From: Durusdinium trenchii | Lineage: Eukaryota; Sar; Dinophyceae; Suessiales; Symbiodiniaceae | Assembly: GCA_963970005.1 (NCBI GenBank) | Contig: CAXAMN010021361.1 | Location: forward strand, 4,318,895-4,382,894 | DNA length: 64,000 bases | Direction of reading: 5' to 3' | Part shown: positions 24,001 to 32,297 of the stretch, in pieces | How the letters are laid out: each line of letters opens with the position of its first letter | How positions within the stretch are numbered: position 1 is the first letter of the stretch | The notes under the pieces: generated by a model | Databases searched by the model: none | Told to the model about the DNA's origin: nothing | What the model saw: only the letters and a program-made list of their open reading frames with translations | Translations under genes and position numbers: made by a program

Positions 24001-24586
24001 CGGGTGGTGCTTTTGTCCAATGTGACGTAGGTTCACGGGATGTTCGACCCAGTTGGGTGGGTGGGAGCAAGAGCCATAAAAAGAGCCATCTTGATGCATG
24101 TCTCATATGTCTCCTAGATGCATTTGAAGATGGAGTTGAATCTGTCTTTGGGATCTGATTTTTCCACTTGGGTCACTTGGGTGTCCTGAAAGACTCCATA
24201 CATCTGACAAAGACTTGAAACCATCAGTTGGTCTTTTTGTGAGTTCAGTTCATAGGGTTTGCCTTCTTCACCTTTCTGACTGCACTTGGCCGGTCGGGCC
24301 ATATCATATACATATTTTGGCGTCCCATCCAATCCAACAGCCGACCAGACCGCCGCTTTGTTTGCGGTCGTTCACCTCGCGGCGGTCGCGCCGCTGGGAC
24401 GCGCCACACGCGCAAATAAACCGCAGACCAGACCGCCAGGCGCGTGCCCGCTTGCAGCGCTTTTTGAAGGAAGGTGGTCAGAGCTGGTCTGGTGAGATGG
24501 CCTCTTGGGCTCGGTTCGAGGGTTCGAGCGACGGTTCGAAGCGCCGAAGGCAGACTTCACCAGAGACGGCGCCAGTTCGAGTTTGA
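15014..24586 (+). CDS. Enoyl-CoA hydratase/isomerase-like gene, at least 10 exons
   Basis: Crotonase-fold gene. Inferred exons: 15014-15094, 15396-15480, (missing), 18530-18575, 19077-19132, 19991-20034, 20841-~20929, 22180-22220, 22898-23009, 23905-23955, 24440-24586. Conserved elements follow in order: the first beta strand with GDQG..NL; a helix and IRVLVVKSAN strand; MPK-ATIAVLAGRVGGGGHEF (oxyanion-hole region); DMRF; QMEVPLGIIPGGGA; GLLNR; the helical C-terminal part with K; and a C-terminal RFLKEGGQ. Exons 3 to 6 join in frame, as do exons 7 to 10. Family members hydrate or isomerise enoyl-CoA thioesters in fatty-acid or related metabolism; the substrate cannot be told. An exon with the expected D-F-F..H segment was not found, nor a short piece between exons 6 and 7. 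The start is unknown; the stop is TGA at 24584-24586. Donors are a mix of GT, GC and GA. Confidence 0.85.
15396..15480 (+). CDS. Enoyl-CoA hydratase-like exon 2
   Basis: Acceptor CCTAG ends at 15395. The frame reads KLFKEFGDMVKRVARDDQIR and then VLVVKSAN, the helix and second strand that precede the D-F-F..H motif in the family. The likely end is a GA donor at 15481; a TTTTTTTT tract follows. Confidence 0.8.
15786..15925 (+). CDS. GC-rich candidate exon inside the hydratase gene
   Basis: An open GC-rich frame includes VDFISFGRPTSNPVAEFRR and a run of alanines. Its DFIS could be the missing D-F-F-I segment expected after exon 2, but the rest does not match the family and splice sites are not clear. 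It may be coding of unknown kind or chance. Confidence 0.25.
15961..17400. repeat. Dispersed 'GCGCCATCTA' repeats and purine-rich blocks (intron)
   Basis: At least ten copies of a (T)GCGCCATCTA core, some inverted (TAGATGG), occur here. The better copies (near 16537, 16714 and 17217) share a longer unit: TTGCGCCATCTAYTTCTCA then AGGRACC..TGAAATA. Long AGGAAAGG-type purine-rich stretches follow these copies (16570-16850, 16980-17210). All lie in the largest intron of the hydratase gene; frames crossing them are repeat shadows. Confidence 0.8.
17640..17745. mobile_element. MITE-like fold-back element, copy 1
   Basis: The left arm 17657-17682 and right arm 17701-17726 are reverse complements at 24 of 26 positions, around an 18-nt A/C-only loop (17683-17700); weaker pairing extends outward. 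A related copy with longer arms lies at 54755-54875 and shares the arm cores, the CCACCAAATGTAG junction and the GGAGCGTCTGGG flank. No coding capacity. Confidence 0.75.
18530..18575 (+). CDS. Enoyl-CoA hydratase-like exon 3
   Basis: Acceptor CCCAG ends at 18529. The frame reads NEWHSNMEILRNMPK and ends at a GC donor (18576-18577). Joined to exon 4 it gives MPK-ATIAVLAGR, the usual helix-to-strand step leading into the oxyanion-hole region. Phase 0 on both sides of the junction supports the GC donor. Confidence 0.75.
19077..19132 (+). CDS. Enoyl-CoA hydratase-like exon 4
   Basis: Acceptor TTTGAG ends at 19076. The frame reads ATIAVLAGRVGGGGHEFA, the glycine-rich oxyanion-hole segment of the crotonase fold, with H-E following as in many relatives. 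A GA donor at 19133 leaves two bases that fit exon 5. TTGAG stands at both the donor and acceptor side of the next intron. Confidence 0.85.
19991..20034 (+). CDS. Enoyl-CoA hydratase-like exon 5
   Basis: Acceptor CTTGAG ends at 19990. The 44-bp exon reads NFDMRFGLYDKTKI; joined to exon 4 it gives HEFAL-NFDMRF, the expected D-M-R-F strand. A GC donor at 20035-20036 leaves one base that completes a Cys codon with exon 6, just ahead of QMEV. Confidence 0.7.
20841..20929 (+). CDS. Enoyl-CoA hydratase-like exon 6
   Basis: Acceptor CGCGAG ends at 20840. The frame reads QMEVPLGIIPGGGA, then VNLRRLLGAGRAME, a textbook match to the active-site loop and following helix of this family. The right border is uncertain: a GC donor after GCCATGGAG (20929) is likely, and the open frame runs on to a TAG at 20957-20959. 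Confidence 0.85.
22180..22220 (+). CDS. Enoyl-CoA hydratase-like exon 7
   Basis: Acceptor CTTCCAG ends at 22179. The exon reads (G)LLNRCFKDREQLE and ends in a GT donor. It corresponds to the G-W-I-N-R-A-L-P-type segment at the start of the C-terminal helices. Ends in phase 0, as exon 8 requires. Confidence 0.7.
22898..23009 (+). CDS. Enoyl-CoA hydratase-like exon 8
   Basis: Acceptor CGCCCAG ends at 22897. The frame reads AHVARLAQRLAQWPSEAV, RCAKASVLAAERMPHTEDG, i.e. the C-terminal helix with the usual P..A...K spacing. A GT donor follows at 23010. Very high GC at third positions. The intron begins with a GAGTGATCGGTCCGG-type repeat (to about 23080). Confidence 0.85.
23905..23955 (+). CDS. 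Enoyl-CoA hydratase-like exon 9
   Basis: AG acceptor at 23903-23904; 51 bp reading ALKENLMLFYRSLRGPE; GT donor at 23956. Phase 0 on both sides, matching exons 8 and 10. This is the C-terminal helical element before the final basic helix of the family. Confidence 0.75.
24440..24586 (+). CDS. Enoyl-CoA hydratase-like last exon
   Basis: Acceptor CGCCAG ends at 24439. The frame begins ARARLQRFLKEGGQ, the common C-terminal motif of this subfamily, then adds about 35 polar residues to a TGA at 24584-24586. The extension may be real or the true end may lie in another exon. Confidence 0.7.
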   Translation, partial: ARARLQRFLKEGGQSWSGEMASWARFEGSSDGSKRRRQTSPETAPVRV

Positions 24587-27548
24587 GACTGTTTCAAGAC
24601 TCAGAAGTGAAGTATGCCTCCATGAAGGGGGTGCTGGATCGGTGATGTCCCGGATGCATCAAGAGAAGATGTCTGTTGAATTCTGTTGATGTCTTTGTAA
24701 ATCAGCCTTGGAAGGCAAGAAGTGACAGCACTCTACCTTTGCAAGAACTTCATCATCTCGTTTGCTAAAGTTGGGAACTCCTTGCAACAAAAAACTTGTC
24801 TGGAATAGATCAAGAAAAGGTGTTCTTAGGATAAGTTCAAAGGCAGTGCGTTTGGCAGTTACATGGCTTTTATGCCAACGCAACAAGGTCACTTGTTTGT
24901 TGCCAGTTGTCTGCCACAGAAGAACATCCACCAACCAACTTGGTTCCTATGTTTGGGACATTTGGCAATGCAGTTTCAGCTGGTTGATTTTCAACCACAT
25001 GGAAAAAGAGTGTTTTCAGGTTTTGGTATGAATACATACTTTATAATCAAAGCGGTATTTCTGTGCAACTGGCTTAAATTTGATACTATGATTATGGCAA
25101 ATGGAATATCTTAGTAGGACTTCGGTCTAACTTTGCGTCAAACCTCACACACTCAAGTACGCAGTCTTAGTGAGACCCAGAAGCTGGATGGTGATCTTTG
25201 TGTATTTGTACATCATTGCCCGAGCTTTCTCCAACCCACCTGATTGGTGTCTCGCGGTTACGAAACTCCCAAACCACAGAGTTGATGGCCGATTTTCCCA
25301 GAGCGGGACCCAGCTGAGGATTTGCAGAGCACTCTGAGCAAGTTGTAGGCCGTCGTCCTTTGGGCAGACCGATCGTTGTCCTGCAGACGATAGGGGTCTG
25401 ACGCGAAGGGGTCGCGCTGAAACTGATTTGGAGAAGGAAGTTGCTTTTGAGGCCGCAGACTAGCTATTGACATATATATAACTAGGCTTTTAGCATCTTG
25501 TAGCCTTATCCAAGTTGTTTACCAGCTCCAAAGCCAGTTCCAAACCACACTTGGCCACAAATACGCAGTTCAAGGATTCTTGACGCAGTGGTTCAGTCCA
25601 GTGCTGACTTGTTGCGGTGAAAAAAGATTTGGACGATGCTGAAGATCTCTTGAGGGTGGGTCGAAACATGCCAAACCACGGTGGATAGACATTCCCAGAA
25701 GAAAGAGAAGAGCGGTTATTCTGCCAGATTTCTGACAGTCCCAGGTCCCAGCCTATAGAAATAGTACTTTACCATACTTCACATCTTTTCGGATGCTCAC
25801 TGCTGCAGTACATATGGGGCTTTGGCCGTGCTTGTTCACTTGCTTAGCACCAAACGGTATATACCTCGGCCAGGGAGGACCCCAATGGAGGTGGGCGCTT
25901 CCACGGGGTTTTCTGCCCACCAAACCGAGGGTTGATGGAGTTGGCTTCAAACACGATGTCTTCTGAGGTATTCCCCATTCCTTGATGGCTCCAAGATGCA
26001 CCCCCATGTTCTTCCGGCTCCGCACCCCGGCTCCCCACCGGCTCAAGTGATGTCCCCATTACGAGGGAGGCGTTTTAATGAAGATCCAACATGAAGACGT
26101 ACGCTGATGGTTGCTCATGGCAGTTGTGAATTATGACTTACGACATGGCAGTGATCTTTTGGTGTTTTCCCCAAATCGACAGAAACTATTTGCCAATACA
26201 TGCCCAAACATTCTTTGCGGGGATCTACTTTTCCATCTACTTGGCAGCCTATATAATAAGCATTGTATTTCCAAGCCCAATCACCATGGCTTCCTCTACT
26301 CAACCCACCTTTTCCAGGTTTCGGGAAAGAAGCTTCTTGTCGAGTTTCAAATGCGACAAGACGACAAGATTCAAGCCAAGTCTTTGACACCAAACAACAA
26401 TCGGTCTGAGTGCGGCGGTTATCAGGTGTACACTCTATGGAAATTCAGTCGGATGCAATAGAATGGGTCTCGATAGGATCGATTCATTGTTGGCGATAGA
26501 GGGGTTCAAATTATCAACGAAGACGCATGAAGACGCATGCTGTTTCGATTCCAATCTCGTTTTCTGCCTGCTAAGGCTTGGACAAGCGGATCATGTGAGC
26601 GCAGTCTTTTGTGTAGCTCATGGGTAGGAACAAAGACATGAGAAGGGAGCTCCTTGCCGATCTTCTATGAAGTGGTGTTGGACAGAAAAAAACATTGGAA
26701 CACGTGTCTCCCCATTGAAATCCGAATCGGCAAAACTTGGACGGGAGGTGCCTTCGTTCTTCGTCTCACGTCTCTTCGTTCGTTGGTGTCCGTGATTGCT
26801 GGGTGGGAAGCTGCTGAAAGAATTGTTCACCGCTACGTTCGCCTGAGAAGTTGTACAGATATTTCCTCGTGTTTGTTTATTGGGCAGAAACAACGTGTCA
26901 TGTTTGAAGATGTATATCGGAACGGTTTCTATTTGAATCAATCATAAAAGTATTTTTTCAATCCCTCCCCTGCAAGCCATGCATGGGTCAAACCCATCCA
27001 TCCCATCGGTTCCGGTTCGCAAACCGAAAGGCTCGCCAAGGCGAAAAGGGCGAGGTGGGCGATGTCAGGGGCACACCCCCTGTTGTTAAGAACTGAACCC
27101 ATGAAGGGTTGAAGAGCCCCGGTCAACTGGGCGTCCGACGCCACGGTATCAGATCTTCACTGGAAAAAGCTCCAACCCCTGGCTGTCAGAGCAGCTCCAA
27201 CCCCTGGGTGGTCCACGAAACCTGTCCACAAGGCCTGTGCACTGGGGAGTTGGATCAAACACCGATCCCTGAAACTGGAGAAGCGTCTCTATCTCGCGGG
27301 TCTGGGGGTACTCTTTCAGTCACAGACATCGGCGACATGGGGTCTCAAAGTGTTTGGAAGATTCGGGATGGGGGTGATGGGGTTCTGCTACCTGCTTGCA
27401 CAGGGGTCGACTTTTGGTGGGTGTCTCATTGTGTCAGTAAGTAGAACCCCTCTTATGATTCTTATGAGAATTCCCACACACACACACTCCGCATGTCAGT
27501 TGCATTTAGTGCTTCTCTTGAATTTGGAATCCGAATACAATAGACAGA
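24587..27548. other. No gene recognised
   Basis: Three kilobases downstream of the hydratase gene. Frames of 60-116 codons occur on both strands (for example 26654-26947 + and 25753-26046 -), but none shows motifs, coding bias or clear splice context. Confidence 0.5.
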
Positions 27549-27580
27549 TTGCACAAGACGGCAGCTCGCGACATCACCAG

Positions 27581-27657
27581 GAAAGTGCGAGAAGCACAGG
27601 CCGCGGAGGTTGCCAATCGCGGAGCGGCTGAGCGGATTTGCCAACCGCGGGCACCAG
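27581..27657 (+). CDS. Candidate helical exon, unknown protein
   Basis: The frame reads DRLHKTAARDITR upstream (from about 27542), then KVREAQAAEVANRGAAERI and CQPRAPG, ending in a GT donor at 27658. Alanine-, arginine- and glutamate-rich, consistent with a helix or coiled coil. The start could be the AG at 27579-27580 or further upstream. No family was recognised. Confidence 0.45.
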
Positions 27658-28268
27658 GTGCGGACGGAGGAGGGACAGACATAGCCTTTGGGTTAGTAAG
27701 GGCTTTGTAGAATCTCGGTTTTCTTCAGGAGTTTTGGTCTCCAAACTAACTAACCCTACTAGAAAGATTTTGGCTTTGGCAACAGCTCAGCTTAATGACA
27801 CCAGTCCACCAGACTGGGTACTTGCGGAAGATGTGAAAGCAACAGTCTGAAGACTCACGGGATTCGTATTCTTTCCCAGCTTTGCCTGCTGGAGAGGTGC
27901 AGCAACCTTTACCATGACCAACCTATCCGTTGGTTTAGCCTTTTGGGATGTACCTGTTGAGACCTGAACCTGTTTGGGGGATTTGACCTTAAGCTCCTTC
28001 TATTTGACGACACCGATTCTGTGCATCACCATTTCGATGGAACAAGCTGATGTAAGACAGACATGAGGAAAAACGCATCGAAGGTGAAGCAGGTCCCAAT
28101 TGCAATTGCAGTGTCTGCTTGGGTCTTGGCATCTTCTGGGCTACGAGGGCTGGGTAAGGCTTCCACTTGCGATGTATCCTCCTTTGAGCTTAACCGGAAA
28201 TGGTGCCCTGGGACTCTGTGACAGAAAAACACCTGCCAAAAGGTACATAGGTCCATGCCGAAAAGTGT

Positions 28269-28301
28269 AGCATATATATATATAACTATATATATATATT
28301 A
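28269..28301. repeat. AT-rich simple repeat
   Basis: Two runs of alternating TA separated by a few bases. Confidence 0.9.
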
Positions 28302-28351
28302 TATGATATAATAAGCCAATACATCTACAGTTAAAACATATGTTAGCCACC

Positions 28352-28514
28352 AAGTCTGTAACTTCGGGACCCCTCCCGGCCCCTCCCGCTGCTCAGGCAG
28401 CTGCCCAGCCTTCAAGTACTGCCCACCCCAAGAGGTTCGAGCTCTCTCCATCTCCGCTCGCTCGAAGGGAGTCAGGCCCACCAAGACAGACTTTCCAAGC
28501 CGCAGAAATACCAG
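28352..28514 (+). CDS. Candidate Pro/Ala/Ser-rich exon
   Basis: The frame reads SVTSGPLPAPPAAQAAAQPS and continues polar and basic (AHPKRFELSPSPLARRES) to a GT donor at 28515. The start is approximate. Low-complexity linker-like composition. A 163-codon minus-strand frame overlaps it but looks like its antisense shadow. Confidence 0.5.
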
Positions 28515-29464
28515 GTGCCAATTGGTAGTAAGGGGTGTGGCTCCAAACACTACCCCGATGTGTTGGGGTGTCTAGGTAAAGAAGAAAATAGCTTAATAGG
28601 GAGACCTGCGAACCGACATGTTTAGTCTGGTTTGTGGATTTTCCCAGGCAAACTCTACAGACAACAAACCTATTGAAATTCCCAAAGTGTTTCTTCATGC
28701 TTCTTGGGGTCCGACAAGTGCCAACGGGTCTCGGGTGACTCGGAAGGATTCGGAGGGAAACCACGGTCGTTTCCGAGGCACCTTGCTGACCTTTTGAAAG
28801 GCCTTCCTTGGAAAAGAATCCAACCTCTGCATTCTGGATGTTCTGTCTGTCCTTATCGTTTTTTTTGACCGTATCCAACATCATAACGTTTGTGTGTCAC
28901 ACAGTTACGTGAGTGATCAGCTGTAATATGCTGTAATAAGACTTTGAACTTTGAACGTCATTGTGCCTTCAATGCGTTCTTTCCAAAGATTGTTCCGAGT
29001 GAGTTGTTTGATATGCCCCGATGAGGTGTTTATTTGTTTGTTTGTTTGTTTGTAATGACAGTTCCAATACTCACAAGGGCTCATCTATGTTGAGACTGGG
29101 TTGCACCCACCCCACTTGATCCAAACGCACATCAATCATGTGCTGTAGCCCTTATAGTCAGTAGTTCATCTTCTACGTCCAGGTTGAATCTCTGAATCAC
29201 CCAACTTCTCGCCAGCCTAACCCCAGATACCTAGACCTAGACTTGCATCGAGGTTCAAGAGTCAGTCAACCATCAGATCACTTCTTCTGGTGGGTCATAA
29301 TTTTTCAGCCCAGAGGCTCAGAGAATGTCCATCATTCACTGCTGGCAGAGCTTTGGTTATGATGTGCCAACCATATCAGCAAAACTCAGAAAAAAAATAT
29401 GCTTGGGGTTTGCATCTACTTCCCTCTTGACCATGATGGTTCCCTGCTCGTTTCATGTACTTCA

Positions 29465-29602
29465 GCAGAACCACTTTGGAACAGCCAGGAGCCGTTTGTG
29501 CCGGTGGACAATGCCACAGTGGAGGCTCCAGTGGAGCCAGAGCCGCTGGAACCGGTTTCGCCGGCGGATTTGCTGAGCTTTGAGGATGCACCCAGTCCAA
29601 GG
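29465..29602 (+). CDS. Candidate acidic exon with DLL motif
   Basis: After AG acceptors near 29465 or 29488 the frame reads EPFVPVDNATVEAPVEPEPL then EPVSPADLLSFEDAPSPRR. Acidic, proline-rich, with a D-L-L box. Together with the next exon (DLLDLDEP) it resembles the unstructured tails of endocytic adaptors that bind clathrin or AP-2, but no folded domain was found. The 3' border is uncertain. A long minus-strand frame here is probably antisense shadow. Confidence 0.5.
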
Positions 29603-29758
29603 AGATGCCGCCGCTTTTTTTGCTTTCTTCCTTTCTTCCTTGCTGGCTTTCTTGCTTTCCTGGTATCGGTCTTGCTTTCGTTTTTCTCTTTGAACCTTCC
29701 CTTTGCGAGTCACTGTCCAAACCCACGAGGTCCCCCAGGTCTGATATGATCCCTCCAG

Positions 29759-29803
29759 GACCGGTGCCGACCTCCTGGACTTGGACGAGCCCATGGAACG
29801 CAG
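29759..29803 (+). CDS. Candidate exon with DLLDLD motif
   Basis: Acceptor CCTCCAG ends at 29758. The frame reads TGADLLDLDEPMER and meets a GC donor (29804-29805). DLLDLD resembles the clathrin-box consensus. A second GC-rich frame (29740-29910) is also open and alanine/valine-rich. Confidence 0.45.
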
Positions 29804-29995
29804 GCGGAAGGACGTCGGTCCACGCGGTCGGACCGGCGCCCGGGCCCGACGTCGCCGTTGCCGCAGCGCAGGTGGCGGTGATCGCTTCGGAACGCGTGTC
29901 ATCACTAGTAGGTTGGAGGCCATCGCTAGTAGATTGGAGGCCACCGTAACCACTAGCAAGATGCCTGCGTCTTTCTATATATGAGTGCTCTGCTG

Positions 29996-30085
29996 TATGA
30001 ATGAATGAATGAATGAATGAATATGAATGAATATGAATGAATGAACGAATGAATGAATGAATGAATGAATCAGTGAATGAATGAA
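29996..30085. repeat. GAAT tetranucleotide microsatellite
   Basis: A nearly continuous run of ATGA/TGAA-type tetranucleotides with a few slips. The 275-codon minus-strand frame across it is a repeat artefact. Confidence 0.9.
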
Positions 30086-30164
30086 GGATGCAGAGCATCT
30101 GTGTTACATGGTACTGTGCGAAGCAATTAGCAAAAAGTAGATGAATGTCCAGACAGACGTTATT

Positions 30165-30235
30165 AACGCCCCCCCACTCCCCCCCACCCACTATTCCCCC
30201 CACCCCACCCCATCCTTCATCTTTACACCCTCCCC
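30165..30235. repeat. C-rich tract
   Basis: Runs of five to seven C separated by A or T, on the + strand; possible i-motif or G-quadruplex strand. Confidence 0.75.
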
Positions 30236-30247
30236 ATCCGTGTTTGT

Positions 30248-30400
30248 GTGTGTTCTAAAGTGACCCAAACAACCAGGTGTGTTGTGTTCCAAAGTGATAC
30301 TTTTTAATAACCCTTCCATGTGTTTGGGTTGTTTTGTGTTCCAAAGTGACACATCTTTTGTGTTTCAAAGTGAACTAGAACCCTGTGTTCCAAAGTCACT
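30248..30400. repeat. Short interspersed motif TGTGTTCCAAAGTGA
   Basis: Five close copies of TGTGTTCCAAAGTGA (near 30250, 30283, 30334, 30359, 30382), separated by variable 10-36-bp spacers. Confidence 0.75.
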
Positions 30401-30559
30401 CTCCCACCGCCGTTGCAGGGCAGCCTTTTTGAGGGTACGTTAATATGATTTTCTGTTTTTTCGTATCCGTAGAGTTGGGTAGTCAGACTGGTGAGTCTGG
30501 TCGGCCATATGCTCCCATTGGTTTTTTAAACCTCTTTCGTATAAGATCAATTTCCGAAG

Positions 30560-30645
30560 AGCGTTCCGAACGGGCGGAACTTCAAAAACCAGTTCAAACC
30601 CATCGTGCAGGTGGCCGAGATCTGGTTTTACAGTAAGGTTCTCGA
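30560..30645 (+). CDS. Candidate exon, unknown protein
   Basis: A + frame open from 30545 reads FPKSVPNGRNFKNQFKPIVQ, then VAEIWFYSK, with G/C-rich third positions. GT donors occur at 30621 and after TTTACAGTAAG (about 30638). The frame runs to a TAA near 30699. A 119-codon minus frame overlaps. No family was recognised. Confidence 0.4.
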
Positions 30646-30653
30646 TCCTGAAC

Positions 30654-31061
30654 ATGCTGACCAAGCACCTTCCACTTACCGCTTGCCTTATATATAAATT
30701 GGAATTCATTGTTTGTGGACCCAAGCAAGAAACGGATTCGAAGGAACAGCTACAATTTCGTGACAAAACCGCCACTCCACGCCACAAGAACCCTCTCAAA
30801 CCTGTCGAAGCTTTGAAATATGCTGCTGATGATGGGAAGGGGGTGCCTTCAAGGGAAGCTTCGCCAGAATTCTTTGGGAAGAGTGGCTCAGAGTGGGTGC
30901 TTCAGTTCTGGAGAATGAAACGCTCTAGTTTTCTGAAGTCAAACACCGTCAACGAAGCGGAACCGACAACGTGCCGACGTTCCGTGCGCGTTCACGTGTC
31001 GGACGTGCTCGTTACCCGATGTCGCGAGGCCAGCCTTGAAGTTGAAGCAGGAGGGAAATGA
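30654..31061 (+). CDS. 135-codon open frame, uncertain
   Basis: Charged, coding-like stretch including NPLKPVEALKYAADDGKGVP and SVRVHVSDVL. A second + frame downstream reads LKLKQEGNDLALHP and ends at about 31155; minus-strand frames also overlap. One exon may be present but the borders are unclear. Confidence 0.3.
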   Translation: MLTKHLPLTACLIYKLEFIVCGPKQETDSKEQLQFRDKTATPRHKNPLKPVEALKYAADDGKGVPSREASPEFFGKSGSEWVLQFWRMKRSSFLKSNTVNEAEPTTCRRSVRVHVSDVLVTRCREASLEVEAGGK

Positions 31062-31359
31062 CTTGGCGCTGCATCCCAGAACTGATCAGATAGGAGGAGA
31101 GGGTGACTCCGGACCGGAATTTTTCAGAGTCGATCCAGAACAGAAAGCTGAATAGTACTGTAGGTTGGACTGAACACCGTTTGGAACATGATGGAAACGA
31201 GTCTTCTTTACGGTAGAAGAGCTCCAGTTCTTTGCATTCCATCCCACCTCTCCTTGAACATGTCTGTTTTTGCCGTTTTCTCGTGTGTTCAAGGAGAAGC
31301 ACCGGAACCACCACCCCAGAAGCACCGAAGCACCGGGACCGTCAGCCTTGGACCGTCAG

Positions 31360-31401
31360 GTCCGGTCCAAGAAGTTCCAAGAGGCGGTGAAGTGCTACGA
31401 G
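31360..31401 (+). CDS. TPR-protein exon
   Basis: AG acceptor at 31358-31359; 42 bp reading VRSKKFQEAVKCYE, a good match to helix A/B of a tetratricopeptide repeat (K-F-x-E-A-V-x-x-Y). A GC donor follows at 31402-31403. The frame is also open upstream (STEAPGPSALDRQ), so the exon may be longer. TPR proteins mediate protein-protein contacts. Likely the same gene as the exon at 34756, in the same phase. Confidence 0.6.
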
Positions 31402-31640
31402 GCCGGGCCGAAGACCGTGGGGCCGAAAAAAGGGCCGAAGCTTCAAGGAGGTTCCTTGGCTAGGTTTTTCAAGCTTCAGAGGGTTTAAATGCATGACTTC
31501 TTCTTCTTCTTCTTGTCCTCCTTTTCTCACTGCTTCTTGTACGGCTGCTTGGTCAGCAAATTGAGGGAGGAGATCATCTTTTTGGGGGGACTTCTGGAGG
31601 TTTGGTTGACCAGTCGTGCATGCCGCAGTGGAGCTGTTAG

Positions 31641-32080
31641 ATGCAGTTAGGGTGTTTTGGACATGCAGCTAGCGCTAGCGGATCGAAGGAATCTGCAGAG
31701 CCCTCCATACCATGGAGCCCTGCATACCATGTTGGATCCGACGATTCCTCTATAAATCGGCCTCCAGACGGCGGAGAGTCGCACAGAGGCTCCAAATTTT
31801 TCCCACACATGAAGGGTCCCGCATCCAGTCCCTCTGCACCTGCGGGGTGCACTGTGCGGACAGCGTCCGGGATGCCGAATTGGACGGACGTCCCAGTCGC
31901 TCGGGATTCGCCTGGAGAGCGTCAGGCCGCCATTGCGGCACTGGACATTGAGGGCGGTGAGAAGGTGCCGTGGACTCGCTGTGTCGACACTGAACAAAAG
32001 ACTCCAAAGACTGATGAAGGTGGAGGTCAACCCTCCGGTCTAAAGCTGATGACTGGAGAAAGACGGGTTCGATCATTTTG
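31641..32080 (+). other. 218-codon open frame, uncertain
   Basis: Open to 32297, with long overlapping minus frames. The part around 31900-32080 (QAAIAALDIEGGEKVPWTR) looks moderately coding, the rest does not. A repeat-derived frame is as likely as an exon. Confidence 0.25.
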
Positions 32081-32297
32081 GAAACGTTCGGCTCGGCAAA
32101 CAGCTATATATACATGCTTGTACAAGCAGCTTTGGGGAGCCAGCACCATCGAGCAGTTTTGGTCATGTTTTTTGATCTTTATGTTTTGTGCTTGTTTTAT
32201 GTTATGTTGTGCCAGGGAAGTGCTCTTGATAACGATTTCACAGAGAAGTTTGAATAGTAATATTCATAAGGGAAACCAACCACTCTGTTTGGGATGA

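Noticed and set aside
29376-30203. 275-codon minus frame as a gene
   Set aside because: Its N-terminal part is a (GAAT)n and C-rich repeat translation, and the rest is antisense to better + exons.
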